Shown: positions 7,444 through 15,413, numbered from the stretch's first letter. The stretch: 32,056 nucleotides of DNA from an uncultured Rhodospirillales bacterium (GCA_903924855.1 CAIYCW010000031.1:1-32056); one strand, 5' to 3'. Notes: generated by a model from the letters alone, not told the origin. A program made the numbers and translations.

Positions 7444-8124
7444 ATGATCGACAAGACCGTGCGCACCATGGCCGAAGCCATGGACGGGATCCAGGATGGC
7501 AGCGTCGTGCTGCTCGGCGGCTTCGGCTCGGTGGGCCAGCCCGATGCGCTGATCGACGGGCTGATCGAACAGGGTGCCAAGGACCTGGTCATCGTCGCCA
7601 ACAACGCCGGCACCGGCCGCATTGGCCTCGCCCGCCTGATGGAGCTCGGCCGCGTCCGCCGCATCATCTGCTCGTACCCGCGCAGCGCCGGCTCCGTGGT
7701 ATTCGAGGAACTCTACCGCGCCGGCAAGCTGGAACTCGAAATCGTCCCTCAGGGCACGCTCGCCGAACGCATGCGCGCCGCCGGCGCCGGCGTCGGTGCC
7801 TTCTTCACCCCCACCGCCCACGGCACCCGCCTCGCCGAAGGCAAGGAGGTGCGCGAGATCAACGGCCGCCCGCATATCCTGGAATACGCCCTGCACGGCG
7901 ATGTCGCCCTCGTCGAAGCCTGGTGCGCCGATCGCTGGGGCAACCTCACCTACAACAAATCCGGCCGCAACTTCAACGCGGTGATGGCAACCGCGGCCCG
8001 GCTCACCATCGCCCAGGCCCACCACATCGTCCCGCTCGGGGAGCTGGACCCTGAAGCCGTCGTCACACCAGGGATTTTCGTCAATCGCGTCGTCGCCGTG
8101 CCGCCGAAGGGAGACAACACATGA
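7444..8124 (+). CDS. pcaI: 3-oxoadipate (3-oxoacid) CoA-transferase, subunit A
   Basis: Alpha subunit of a family I CoA transferase, which moves CoA from succinyl-CoA to a 3-oxoacid. Seen: DGSVVLLGGFGSVGQP near the N-terminus (glycine-rich CoA-site region), ELYRAGKLELEIVPQGTLAERMRAAGAG, VGAFFTPTAHGT, CADRWGNLTYNKSGRNFN and a C-terminal GELDPEAVVTPGIFVNRVVAV. The start (MIDKTVRTMAEAMDGI) and the RWGNLTY stretch look closer to PcaI of the beta-ketoadipate pathway than to ScoA, but this is by-eye. GAGGGG (7435-7440) serves as ribosome-binding site. It overlaps subunit B by 4 bp (ATGA), as expected for equimolar subunits. No other pca gene is in the window, so the true substrate is open (3-oxoadipate, acetoacetate or another 3-oxoacid). 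Confidence 0.85.
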   Translation: MIDKTVRTMAEAMDGIQDGSVVLLGGFGSVGQPDALIDGLIEQGAKDLVIVANNAGTGRIGLARLMELGRVRRIICSYPRSAGSVVFEELYRAGKLELEIVPQGTLAERMRAAGAGVGAFFTPTAHGTRLAEGKEVREINGRPHILEYALHGDVALVEAWCADRWGNLTYNKSGRNFNAVMATAARLTIAQAHHIVPLGELDPEAVVTPGIFVNRVVAVPPKGDNT

Positions 8125-8762
8125 GCAGCTGGACCCGCGCCCAGATGGCCGCCCGCGTGGCGGATGACATCCCAGAGGGCTGGTATGTGAACCTGGGCAT
8201 CGGCATGCCCACCATGGTGGCAGACCACGTGCCCGAAACGCGGGAGGTGATCTTCCACTCCGAGAACGGCGTACTCGGCATGGGCCCCGCCCCCGAAGCC
8301 GGCCAGGAAGACCCCTGGCTGATCAACGCCGGCAAGCAGCTCGTCACCCTGCGCACCGGCGGCGCCTATGTGCACCACGCCGACAGCTTCGCCATGATCC
8401 GCGGCGGCCATCTCGACCTCTGCGTGCTCGGCGCCTTCGAGGTCGCAGGCTCCGGGGACGTCGCCAACTGGGCCACCTCCGAGAACGACACCGCGCCCGC
8501 CGTCGGCGGCGCCATGGATCTCGCCGCCGGCGCCAAACGCCTGTGGGTGATGATGGAGCACACCACCAAGGACGGAAGGCCCAAGCTGGTGCGCCGCTGC
8601 TCCTACCCGCTCACCGCCATCGGCAGCGTGCGCCGCGTCTACACCAACATGGCCGTGCTCGACGTCACCGGCACCGGCTTCGCGGTGGTCGAACTCGCCC
8701 CCGGTGTCACGCGGGAGGCGCTCGAAGCCGCAACCGACGCGGAGCTGGTGTTCCCCGCTTGA
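8121..8762 (+). CDS. pcaJ: 3-oxoadipate (3-oxoacid) CoA-transferase, subunit B
   Basis: Beta subunit carrying the catalytic glutamate, which forms the glutamyl-CoA thioester: Glu48 in the SENG motif (HSENGVLGMGP). Other family marks are VNLGIGMPTMVADHVP, GGAYVHHADSFAMIRGGHLD, VLGAFEVAGSGDVANW, GGAMDLAAGAKRLWVMMEHT and CSYPLTAIGSVRRVYTNMAVL. The length (213 aa) is normal. ATG 8121 overlaps pcaI by ATGA, and its own stop TGA is shared with the TTG start of the next gene. Together with PcaI it should form a complete, soluble A2B2-type enzyme. Confidence 0.9.
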   Translation: MSSWTRAQMAARVADDIPEGWYVNLGIGMPTMVADHVPETREVIFHSENGVLGMGPAPEAGQEDPWLINAGKQLVTLRTGGAYVHHADSFAMIRGGHLDLCVLGAFEVAGSGDVANWATSENDTAPAVGGAMDLAAGAKRLWVMMEHTTKDGRPKLVRRCSYPLTAIGSVRRVYTNMAVLDVTGTGFAVVELAPGVTREALEAATDAELVFPA

Positions 8763-9676
8763 GCCAAGGCCCAGGAACCGCAGCCCAGGCGCGGGTGCCG
8801 GCCGCGGGCATCGCGCTGATGGTGGTGCTGTGCGCGGTCTGGGGCGTGCAGCAGGTCACCATCAAGGCGGCGGTCGCAGGCGGCATGCCGCCGCTGCTGC
8901 AGGTAGCCCTGCGCGGCGTCGGCGCCTCCGTGCTGGTGGCAGGCTGGATGGCCTGGCGGGAAGGCCCCGCAGCCATCGCTGCCATGATGCGCCCCGGCGG
9001 CACGCTGCGCGGCGGCTGGCTCATCGCGCTGTCCTTCGGGGTGGAATTCCTGCTGCTCTATCCCGGCATCCGCCTCACCACCGCCTCGCGCGGCGTGCTG
9101 TTCCTCTACACCGCGCCGTTCTTCACCGCGATTGGCGCCCATCTGCTGCTACCGGGTGGCCGGCTGCACCCCCGCCAGCTTCTGGGTCTGGCCATCGCCT
9201 TCGCGGGTGTTGCCGGCGCCTTCGCCCAGGGCCTCACCGATGGCGGCGGCTCCCTGCTGGGAGACGGGCTGTGCGCCCTGGCAGCCGCCCTCTGGGGCGC
9301 CTCCAGCATCACCGTCAAGGCGCACCCCGCCCTGCGCAACGCCTCGGCTGCGGCCATCCTGCTCTACCAGATCGCAGGCTCCGCCCCGCTGCTGCTTGCC
9401 GCCGCCTGGCTTTCGGGCGATTTCGCGGCCCTGCCGCATGTCACAGCCCTGGCCTGGTGGGCGCTGTTCTACCAGACGGTGATCGTGGCCGCGATCAGCT
9501 ACCAGATCTGGTTCTGGATGCTGCGCGTCTACCCCGCCACCCAGCTCTCCGGCCTCACCTTCCTCACCCCGCTGTTCGGCATCCTCGCCGGCGGATTGCT
9601 GCTGGGCGAAACCCTGGGCTGGCCGCTCTTCGCGGGCCTCGGCGCCATCGCCATCGGCATGCGCCTGCTGCGCTAG
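8759..9676 (+). CDS. EamA/DMT-family transporter, about 305 aa
   Basis: About ten hydrophobic segments in two repeats, with EamA-like starts in each half: first IALMVVLCAVWGVQQVTIKAA, cut here as VVLCAVWGVQQVTIKAA, second LCALAAALWGASSITVKAHP. The end has LTPLFGILAGGLLLGE, the typical EamA C-terminal motif. These inner-membrane proteins export metabolites such as amino acids; substrate cannot be told. The only ATG (8819) would cut into the first helix, so I prefer TTG 8759, which shares TTGA with the pcaJ stop; GTG 8795 is another in-frame choice. It closes the plus-strand directon begun by lpoA and is probably co-transcribed with pcaIJ. No terminator is seen in the short gap to 9696. Confidence 0.8.
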   Translation: MSQGPGTAAQARVPAAGIALMVVLCAVWGVQQVTIKAAVAGGMPPLLQVALRGVGASVLVAGWMAWREGPAAIAAMMRPGGTLRGGWLIALSFGVEFLLLYPGIRLTTASRGVLFLYTAPFFTAIGAHLLLPGGRLHPRQLLGLAIAFAGVAGAFAQGLTDGGGSLLGDGLCALAAALWGASSITVKAHPALRNASAAAILLYQIAGSAPLLLAAAWLSGDFAALPHVTALAWWALFYQTVIVAAISYQIWFWMLRVYPATQLSGLTFLTPLFGILAGGLLLGETLGWPLFAGLGAIAIGMRLLR

Positions 9677-9695
9677 GCCTCGCGCACGCAGCCTC

Positions 9696-9920
9696 TCACC
9701 GCTGCCCCTGCACCTGGATCAACGCCGCCTGGCTGGCGCTGCTCAGCGCATCAAGCAGAGTGCTCCCCTGCGCGGCCAACGCCGGCGCCGCCCGGTTGCT
9801 GTCACCGGCGTCATTGGGGTGGAATTTCGGGCGGCTGCCGGTCGCCTGCGGGGTACCAGGCAGTGCCGTCGCCACGTTGTTCCAGAGGCTGCTGTGCAGG
9901 CTTGCTGCGGAAATGCTCAT
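9696..9920 (-). CDS. Small hypothetical protein, 74 aa
   Basis: ATG 9920 (MSISAASLHSSLWNNVA) has GGGAG upstream on the minus strand at usable spacing; ATG 9935 would add MGDPI. The product is polar, without signal peptide or membrane helix, with a basic-Pro/His middle (GSRPKFHPNDAGDSNRAAP) and an amphipathic Ala/Ser/Leu tail (TLLDALSSASQAALIQVQG). I do not know the family. Coding is supported by the ribosome-binding site, the amphipathic tail and the otherwise unexplained gap between two plus-strand genes, but not by any recognised domain. Confidence 0.5.
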   Translation of the reverse strand: MSISAASLHSSLWNNVATALPGTPQATGSRPKFHPNDAGDSNRAAPALAAQGSTLLDALSSASQAALIQVQGQR

Positions 9921-10006
9921 GATCGGATCTCCCATGTGGATATCGCCAGGTTTGCAGCCGCCATGCCACCGTCAACCCATTGATTTGCCGTGACCCACCC
10001 ACATCA

Positions 10007-10025
10007 CCCGGCAAAATCTGCCGGG
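10007..10025. promoter_or_regulatory. 7-bp inverted repeat in the divergent region before recQ
   Basis: CCCGGCA - AAATC - TGCCGGG, a perfect 7-bp stem with a 5-base loop, in the 212-base region between the small gene starting at 9920 (-) and recQ at 10133 (+). It may be an operator or a 5' UTR hairpin. The rest of the region shows no clear sigma-70 promoter, LexA box or RNA gene. Confidence 0.35.
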
Positions 10026-10132
10026 CCATTTCTGCCGATGGACCGCGCGGGGTGGGCCGAATCGATGATCCGTGGGAGAAGAAAATTTGAGCCCGCAAGA
10101 CACACGCCCCCAGCCCGGATCGCAGCCTGAGC

Positions 10133-11974
10133 ATGCCCGACGGCACACGCCCCTCAATCGAAGCCTCCCCGCATGAGGTGCTGCACCGCGTCTTCGGCTT
10201 CCCCGCCTTTCGCGGCCTGCAGGAGGCCGCGGTCAGCCAGGTGATGGCCGGCGGAGACGCGCTGGTGCTGATGCCAACCGGCGGCGGCAAAAGCCTGTGC
10301 TACCAGATCCCGGCCCTGTGCCGCCCCGGCACAGCCCTCGTCATCTCACCGCTCATCGCCCTGATGGACGACCAGGTCGCCGCCCTGCGCCAGCTCGGCG
10401 TCGCCGCCGGCGCGCTGCACTCCGAGCTGCCGCCCGATGAAGCCCGCAGCCTTGGCCGCGCGCTCGATGACGGCGCCCTCGACCTGCTCTACGTCTCGCC
10501 CGAGCGCCTGCTCTCCCCCGGCACGCTGGAGCGGCTGCAACGCCAGCGCATCGCCCTCATCGCCATCGACGAGGCGCATTGCGTCAGCCAATGGGGCCAT
10601 GAATTCCGCCCCGAATTCCGCGAACTGGCCAGCCTCGCCCAGCATTTCCCAGGCGTGCCGCGGATGGCGCTCACCGCCACCGCCGACCCCCGCACCCGCG
10701 AGGACATCCTGCACGCCCTCGGCATGGAAGAGGCCGCCATCTTCGCCGCCTCCTTCCACCGCCCCAACCTGCACATCGCAGCCGAGCCGAAATCCGGCGA
10801 AACCGCCCAACTTCTGCACCTCCTCGCCCGCCATCCCGGCGAGACCGGCATCGTCTATTGCGGCAGCCGCGCCAAGGTGGAACGCGTCACCGCCTCGCTT
10901 GCCGCCAAAGGCCATCCCTCGCTCGCCTTCCACGCCGGCATCCCGCCTGAGCAGAAGCGCGCAGCGCTCGCCCGCTTCCGCTCCGGCGAGCCGATCGTCA
11001 TGGTCGCCACCATCGCCTTCGGCATGGGCATCGACCGGCCGGATGTCCGCTTCGTCGTGCATCTGGACATGCCGGACAGCCCGGAAGCCTATTACCAGCA
11101 GATCGGCCGCGCCGGCCGCGACGGGGAGCCCTCCACCACGCTGCTGCTCTATGGCGGCGAGGACATCGCCCGCGCCCGCCACTGGCTCGGCCAATCCGCC
11201 GCACCCGAAACACAGAAACGCGTCATGCGCAGCAGGCTGGAGGCGATGATCAGCCTCACCGAAGCCCCCACCTGCCGCACCCGCCTGCTGCTGCGCTGCT
11301 TCGGCGAGGAGCTGAGCGAGGATTGCGGCCATTGCGACAATTGCAGCAATCCGGTCAGCCAGTTCGACGGCACGGTGGAGGCGCAGAAACTGCTCTCCGC
11401 CATCTACCGCACCGGCCAGCGCTTCGGCGCCCTGCACGTCATCGGCGTGCTGCTTGGCAAATCAACCGAGCCGATGCAGCGCGCCGGCCACGACAAGCTC
11501 GCCGTCTTCGGCATCGGCGCCGATCGCAGCCAGGAGTTCTGGCGCAGCGTGCTGCGCCAGCTGATCGCCCGCGGCCTGGTGGAGGTGGACATGGGCGAAT
11601 ACGCCACCCTGCGCCTCGCAGCCGAGCTCGCCCGCCCGGTGCTGCGCGGGGAGGCCAGCGTGATGCTCCGCCACGACACCAGCACCACCGCCGCGCGCAG
11701 CCGCACCAGCCGCGCCGACACGCATTCCGCCGACGCCCCAACGCTGGATGCGGACGCTGCCCTGCGGTTCGCGGCCCTCAGGGTCTGGCGTGGCAACGAG
11801 GCACGCAGCCAATCCGTGCCGCCCTATGTCATCTTCCACGACACCGTGCTGCGCGAGGTCTCGCTGATGAAACCCGGATCACTCGATGAGTTGGGTCAGG
11901 TCAAAGGCGTCGGCGCCAGCAAGCTCGCCCGCTACGGCGCCGCCGTCCTGGCCGTTATCAGGGACGCAGCCTGA
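10133..11974 (+). CDS. recQ: ATP-dependent DNA helicase RecQ
   Basis: RecQ unwinds DNA 3'-5' in recombinational repair and fork restart. Helicase domain 1 has FGFPAFRGLQEAAV (motif 0), MPTGGGKSLCYQIPAL (Walker A, Lys53), IDEAHCVSQWGHEFRPEF (D146-E147-A148-H149 plus the RecQ aromatic-rich loop) and LTATADPRTRED. Domain 2 has GIVYCGSR and ATIAFGMGIDRPDVRFVVH then QQIGRAGRDGEPS. The RecQ-C zinc site is Cys381, Cys398, Cys401 and Cys404 (CGHCDNC), nearly the same spacing as E. coli RecQ. A winged helix and one HRDC domain (about 540-610, ending GVGASKLARYGAAVLAVI) complete a full-length 613-aa protein. ATG 10133 has only a weak ribosome-binding site. No LexA box was found upstream. The stop opens a tandem repeat (11974-12026). 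Confidence 0.97.
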   Translation: MPDGTRPSIEASPHEVLHRVFGFPAFRGLQEAAVSQVMAGGDALVLMPTGGGKSLCYQIPALCRPGTALVISPLIALMDDQVAALRQLGVAAGALHSELPPDEARSLGRALDDGALDLLYVSPERLLSPGTLERLQRQRIALIAIDEAHCVSQWGHEFRPEFRELASLAQHFPGVPRMALTATADPRTREDILHALGMEEAAIFAASFHRPNLHIAAEPKSGETAQLLHLLARHPGETGIVYCGSRAKVERVTASLAAKGHPSLAFHAGIPPEQKRAALARFRSGEPIVMVATIAFGMGIDRPDVRFVVHLDMPDSPEAYYQQIGRAGRDGEPSTTLLLYGGEDIARARHWLGQSAAPETQKRVMRSRLEAMISLTEAPTCRTRLLLRCFGEELSEDCGHCDNCSNPVSQFDGTVEAQKLLSAIYRTGQRFGALHVIGVLLGKSTEPMQRAGHDKLAVFGIGADRSQEFWRSVLRQLIARGLVEVDMGEYATLRLAAELARPVLRGEASVMLRHDTSTTAARSRTSRADTHSADAPTLDADAALRFAALRVWRGNEARSQSVPPYVIFHDTVLREVSLMKPGSLDELGQVKGVGASKLARYGAAVLAVIRDAA

Positions 11975-12026
11975 TCACTGGCCCCAAATCACTGGCCCCA
12001 AATCACTGAGCACAAATCACTGGGCC
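11974..12026. repeat. 14-bp tandem repeat at the convergent stop codons of recQ and its neighbour
   Basis: Unit ATCACTGGCCCCAA occurs at 11974-11987 and 11988-12001, a diverged unit ATCACTGAGCACAA at 12002-12015, and a partial ATCACTGGGCC from 12016. It fills the gap between the recQ stop (11972-11974) and the stop of the minus-strand gene (12017-12019). Each unit carries TCA, a TGA on the minus strand. It probably arose by slippage of the end of the minus-strand gene. Confidence 0.9.
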
Positions 12027-12487
12027 GGACGGGCCGCCGCGATCTGCGGCGAGCTGACGCGGAAGCCCGCCACCTGCCAGCCGCTATCGGCCTTCACCAG
12101 ATTGATCTCCACCTGCGCAGCCCCGGCCTGATAACGCGCGGCACACACATAATCCGCCGAAACCGCCTCGCTGCCATCATTGCCCGGCACCGCGCGCGCG
12201 CTGCCCTGGCAGCCCTGGATCCCGGTCAGATCCCCGAGCGGACGCAGCGCGTTGAACATCCCCGCCACCTGGTCCGGAGTCGTGCTGCGCACCAGCTCCA
12301 CCGACTGACGGCGGTTCAACTCCTGCACATCCCAATGCGCGGTGATCGCCTGCACGGCGCTGGCCGCGGCATCACGGCTGGCAACCCCAAGACCTGCCGA
12401 GGCCGGACCATGGCCATAATAGCCGATGCCGATTCCAGCCGCCAAAGCAATGACGGCCACCACCAGCAGACCGAGGGACTTTTCCAT
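12017..12487 (-). CDS. Membrane-anchored hypothetical protein, 156 aa
   Basis: ATG 12487 gives one N-terminal hydrophobic helix (about residues 5-23, LGLLVVAVIALAAGIGIGYY), either an uncleaved anchor or a signal peptide, so the rest lies in the periplasm. The soluble part starts with a helix (AVQAITAHWDVQELNRRQSVELVR) and ends in beta-rich sequence (YVCAARYQAGAAQVEINLVK, then SGWQVAGFRVSSPQ). That pattern recalls small cone-shaped SnoaL/NTF2-like or DUF4019/DUF4864-type domains, but I cannot assign it. Cys93 and Cys115 could form a disulfide. It is 79 bases downstream of xthA on the same strand and converges on recQ; nothing links it to repair. Confidence 0.65.
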   Translation of the reverse strand: MEKSLGLLVVAVIALAAGIGIGYYGHGPASAGLGVASRDAAASAVQAITAHWDVQELNRRQSVELVRSTTPDQVAGMFNALRPLGDLTGIQGCQGSARAVPGNDGSEAVSADYVCAARYQAGAAQVEINLVKADSGWQVAGFRVSSPQIAAARPAQ

Positions 12488-12566
12488 TGAGCGTAATCTC
12501 TTCTTATTTCATCGGCGAACAACGCCGGCTCAGATACCGCAACCGGCTGGCGCTGGCCAGACTCTT

Positions 12567-13352
12567 TCAGACCCCGATCTCAACGCAAACCGGAACATGG
12601 TCCGAGCCTTGCGGCCAATCGCGCGCATCCACCAGAATCTGATGGCTGAGCGGCGTCAGATCCGGCGTCGTCCACACATGGTCCAGCCGCCGCCCGCGAT
12701 TGGAGGCGCGCCAGTCACGGTTGCGATACGACCACCATGTGTAAAGTTTCTGATCTTCCGGCACAAAGTGACGCAGGGCGTCCTGAAATCCAGCACGCTG
12801 CCACGCCAACAAACCTTCGGTCTCAACTGGCGTGTGGCTGACCACATCCAGCAATTGCTTGTGGCTCCAGACATCATGCTCCAGCGGGGCTATGTTGAGA
12901 TCGCCCACCAGCACGCTGCGCGCCGGTGCCTGCGCCTCGAAATGCGCGCGGGCCTCGGTGATGAAATCCAGCTTGTGGCCGAATTTCTCGTTCACCGCCC
13001 GATCCGCCACGTCACCGCCGGCCGGCACGTAGAAATTATGCACCGTGACATCGCCCGCCACCCGGGCCGAGATATGCCGGCAATCGGATTTGCCGCACCA
13101 ATCCGGCGCCTCCAGCCGCTCCAACGGCAGACGCGACAGGATCGCCACCCCGTTATAGCCCTTCATCCCCCAATGCAGCGCATGCCCGAAGCCAAGCTCC
13201 GCCACACCCTCGGCCGGAAACAGCTCATCGGGCACCTTGGTCTCCTGCAGGCACAGCACATCCGGCTGCAATGCCTCCACCAGCCGGTGCAGCAGCGGCA
13301 GACGCAGCCGCAGCGAGTTGATGTTCCAGGTGGCGATGCGAATGGTGCTCAT
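12567..13352 (-). CDS. xthA: Exodeoxyribonuclease III (AP endonuclease)
   Basis: Exo III cuts DNA 5' to abasic sites and trims 3' blocks in base-excision repair. The endonuclease/exonuclease/phosphatase fold is complete in 261 aa: TWNINSLRLR (Asn10), CLQETKV with metal-binding Glu37, NFYVPAGGD around Tyr108, VGDLNIAP with Asp151 and Asn153, ASNRGRRLDHVW and the C-terminal GSDHVPV with Asp251-His252. The arrangement fits the ExoIII/ExoA family. ATG 13352 begins MSTIRIATWNINS as usual for the family. The upstream 170 bases also serve the divergent outer-membrane-like gene; no LexA-type box is seen there, so constitutive expression is likely. Confidence 0.95.
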   Translation of the reverse strand: MSTIRIATWNINSLRLRLPLLHRLVEALQPDVLCLQETKVPDELFPAEGVAELGFGHALHWGMKGYNGVAILSRLPLERLEAPDWCGKSDCRHISARVAGDVTVHNFYVPAGGDVADRAVNEKFGHKLDFITEARAHFEAQAPARSVLVGDLNIAPLEHDVWSHKQLLDVVSHTPVETEGLLAWQRAGFQDALRHFVPEDQKLYTWWSYRNRDWRASNRGRRLDHVWTTPDLTPLSHQILVDARDWPQGSDHVPVCVEIGV

Positions 13353-13522
13353 GCACCTGCATCGCGTGAGTTGGCCGCGATGGCAAGGGCCGTGCTGTCA
13401 ACACCCACATTGAGTGTCAAGCAGTAACAATTAATGTTACCCTATCGTCTTCATAAGCCGATTGATTCATAAATTGTAACGACCTCTTTGTGCATATGAT
13501 TGCGTGAAGGAGGAATGATCCC
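13353..13522. promoter_or_regulatory. AT-rich divergent promoter region with GTAACA/TGTTAC palindrome
   Basis: The second half of this 170-base gap between xthA (-) and the exported orphan (+) is markedly AT-rich for this genome. It holds GTAACA-ATTAA-TGTTAC (13424-13440), a further GTAAC at 13476-13480, two TGTCAA direct repeats (13396 and 13415) and TATGAT (13495-13500). A strong ribosome-binding site AAGGAGG (13507-13513) precedes the ATG at 13523. The palindrome is a candidate operator; the exact promoter cannot be fixed. Confidence 0.45.
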
Positions 13523-15376
13523 ATGATCCCATTCCCTGCAGGACCGCGTTGGACCAATCGCAGCGCTGGGGTGCTGGCGGTGATGGTGCTGTCCGGCGTG
13601 GCATTGCCGCGGTCAGTCCTTGCACAGAGCAGCTCGGTGCCAAGCTTCACCCGCATTGCCGCAGTCTGCACCAGCACGGACGGCATATGGACGATCGATC
13701 CAGCCAAGCTTGCCACCGAGTTGGTCGGCCAGTTCGGACTCGGTTCCGCGGCAGCCGAGGCCGTCAAAGCCGCGAATGCAGATATCGATCAGCACACGGA
13801 GCAGGCCTATGCGCGCCTGAACGAAGCCGCCAAGGCGCTCACGGCCTCAGCGCCCGCCGAGCGCAACCAGAGGGCGGACGATCTGGCAAACGCCATGAAG
13901 GCCTACAACGCACAGCACGCGCAACCGAAGACGACGCCGGACGCAGTCAACAGAGCGATCATCGGCTACGCGCTGTCCCTCAGCGCGCAAGCGAAGGGCA
14001 CGCGTCCACCGGCGCTGAAGGCCCTGCCGGTCTCGGATGACGATCTGAAGAGCGTGGCCAAGGACATCGGCACCTATCTGGAAACCACGATGATTTCGCC
14101 GGTCAATCATCAGAGTGATCTCGCCGTGGCGTTCTACGATCCGGGCAACGCCACGATCGGACGGCGCCCACTGGCGAGCGTCTTCAGCGCGAACTATCAC
14201 ACCGCCTACTGTATTGACTCCTACAAAAATCAGCCCGCGGGCACCGCGTCGCCCCAAGCGGCGGTGAAAAAGAGCGCAACATCAACGGTACAGGCATCTG
14301 CTGACGATCATGCACCGATCGGTGCCCTCCCAGGCCAGCCCCAACCGTCACGCCTGTCGCAGTACGCCAACCGGGTCGAGGACAACGCCAGCAGCGGGCT
14401 TGGCCTGCTGCGCGCACGCGCCTATCCGGCCGAAATGTTCTCGGCGGCGGATTTCGACAATCCGGCCAAGGACATCACCTCCGATCCCGCCCATTCGGAG
14501 GATGGCTATCTGAAAAGCGCCAGCGCCAGTCTCCAACTCGGCCAGACAACGGTAAACAGCAAACAGTCCAACAGCCTGATCGGCACGGTCGGATTCGAGG
14601 CGATCTCCCCGCTCGCAAAGGCGCTGGGCGGAGATACCTCGCTGGCACAACGGATCAACGTGGTTCCCTACGCTGCGATCGATCGCGAGTTGAACACCTC
14701 GACCTCCTCCAGCAGCAAGACCCCGCCTGCCAAATACGCCACCAATCTGTGGGATTACGGCGTGGTCGTTGCCGTGCGCCTGCAAGCCGGCACTCCGCGT
14801 GAAGGGCTGGACAGCTATTGGGCGGACAAGGATCAATGGTCGCATATCGTCAGCGCACGCTTCGACAACCTGAACGACGCGGTCAACAAAAACACCCTGC
14901 TCACGACCGAGCTGCGCTACACGCCGATCACGCCTGACACGGCCCTCGTGCCGGTGAACCAGCTGGCTTCCGGGCAGGCGCCGGGCCTGGCCGATATCTG
15001 CAAGACCTGGCTGCTGCAATGCACGATGATCTTCGATCTTCGCGCCAAGATCGGCAATTACGGGATGAACGGCGCGCACCCGTCTGGTTTCGACCTCAGA
15101 CTGGCCAAGGACTTCGAGCGTGTCGGCGGTCGCGTCGGCCCTTATGTCGAGATCGATCTCTTCCCGTCCTACCCGATCACGCTTTCCTACACCTACACCA
15201 ACTACCTGGCGCCGGCCGGCTTTCACAAAAGCCTGGCCTTGCAGGAAGCCGCCGCCCAGGTCAGCTTCGGGCCCAAAAAGGCGCTGTCCGTGTCGGCCAA
15301 CTACACCAACGGACGTCGCGACGACACCGCCGCACGCTATGACAGCTGGTCGGTCAATCTGGGCCTCTCCTACTGA
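13523..15376 (+). CDS. Exported, outer-membrane beta-barrel-like protein of unknown function, 617 aa
   Basis: A Sec signal peptide with likely cleavage after Ala34 (SVLA|Q) starts the protein. Residues about 50-240 are helical and charged (DIDQHTEQAYARLNEAAKAL) with a Cys at about 49. A Ser/Ala/Thr/Pro linker follows near 240-280. The C-terminal half is beta-rich with short amphipathic strands such as FDLRLAKDFERVGGRVGPYV, YPITLSYTYTNYLAP and ALSVSANYTN, and the last residues are WSVNLGLSY, an aromatic-ending final strand like a BAM signal. This predicts an outer-membrane barrel with a periplasmic helical domain; the function is unknown and I do not recognise the family. It is transcribed alone: xthA is divergent and livK has its own promoter-like sequence. 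Codon use looks less GC-biased than in neighbouring genes, which hints at horizontal origin or different expression. Confidence 0.7.
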   Translation: MIPFPAGPRWTNRSAGVLAVMVLSGVALPRSVLAQSSSVPSFTRIAAVCTSTDGIWTIDPAKLATELVGQFGLGSAAAEAVKAANADIDQHTEQAYARLNEAAKALTASAPAERNQRADDLANAMKAYNAQHAQPKTTPDAVNRAIIGYALSLSAQAKGTRPPALKALPVSDDDLKSVAKDIGTYLETTMISPVNHQSDLAVAFYDPGNATIGRRPLASVFSANYHTAYCIDSYKNQPAGTASPQAAVKKSATSTVQASADDHAPIGALPGQPQPSRLSQYANRVEDNASSGLGLLRARAYPAEMFSAADFDNPAKDITSDPAHSEDGYLKSASASLQLGQTTVNSKQSNSLIGTVGFEAISPLAKALGGDTSLAQRINVVPYAAIDRELNTSTSSSSKTPPAKYATNLWDYGVVVAVRLQAGTPREGLDSYWADKDQWSHIVSARFDNLNDAVNKNTLLTTELRYTPITPDTALVPVNQLASGQAPGLADICKTWLLQCTMIFDLRAKIGNYGMNGAHPSGFDLRLAKDFERVGGRVGPYVEIDLFPSYPITLSYTYTNYLAPAGFHKSLALQEAAAQVSFGPKKALSVSANYTNGRRDDTAARYDSWSVNLGLSY

Positions 15377-15385
15377 GCGCATCGC

Positions 15386-15413
15386 TTGACGTGGCACGGC
15401 GTTTCAGTAGCCT
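15386..15413 (+). promoter_or_regulatory. Candidate sigma-70 promoter for the liv operon
   Basis: TTGACG (15386-15391), 16 bases, then TAGCCT (15408-15413), 30 bases before the livK ATG. The -35 is good and the -10 is weak, as is common in GC-rich alphaproteobacteria. Prediction by eye only. Confidence 0.4.

Noticed and set aside
7444..8762. Beta-ketoadipate pathway cluster around pcaIJ
   Set aside because: Only the CoA-transferase subunits are present; no other pca gene is in the window, so a full pathway claim is unsupported.
11974..12026. Mini-CRISPR or replication-origin iterons in the 14-bp repeat
   Set aside because: Units are directly abutting without spacers and lie at gene ends; no replication gene or AT-rich unwinding region is nearby.
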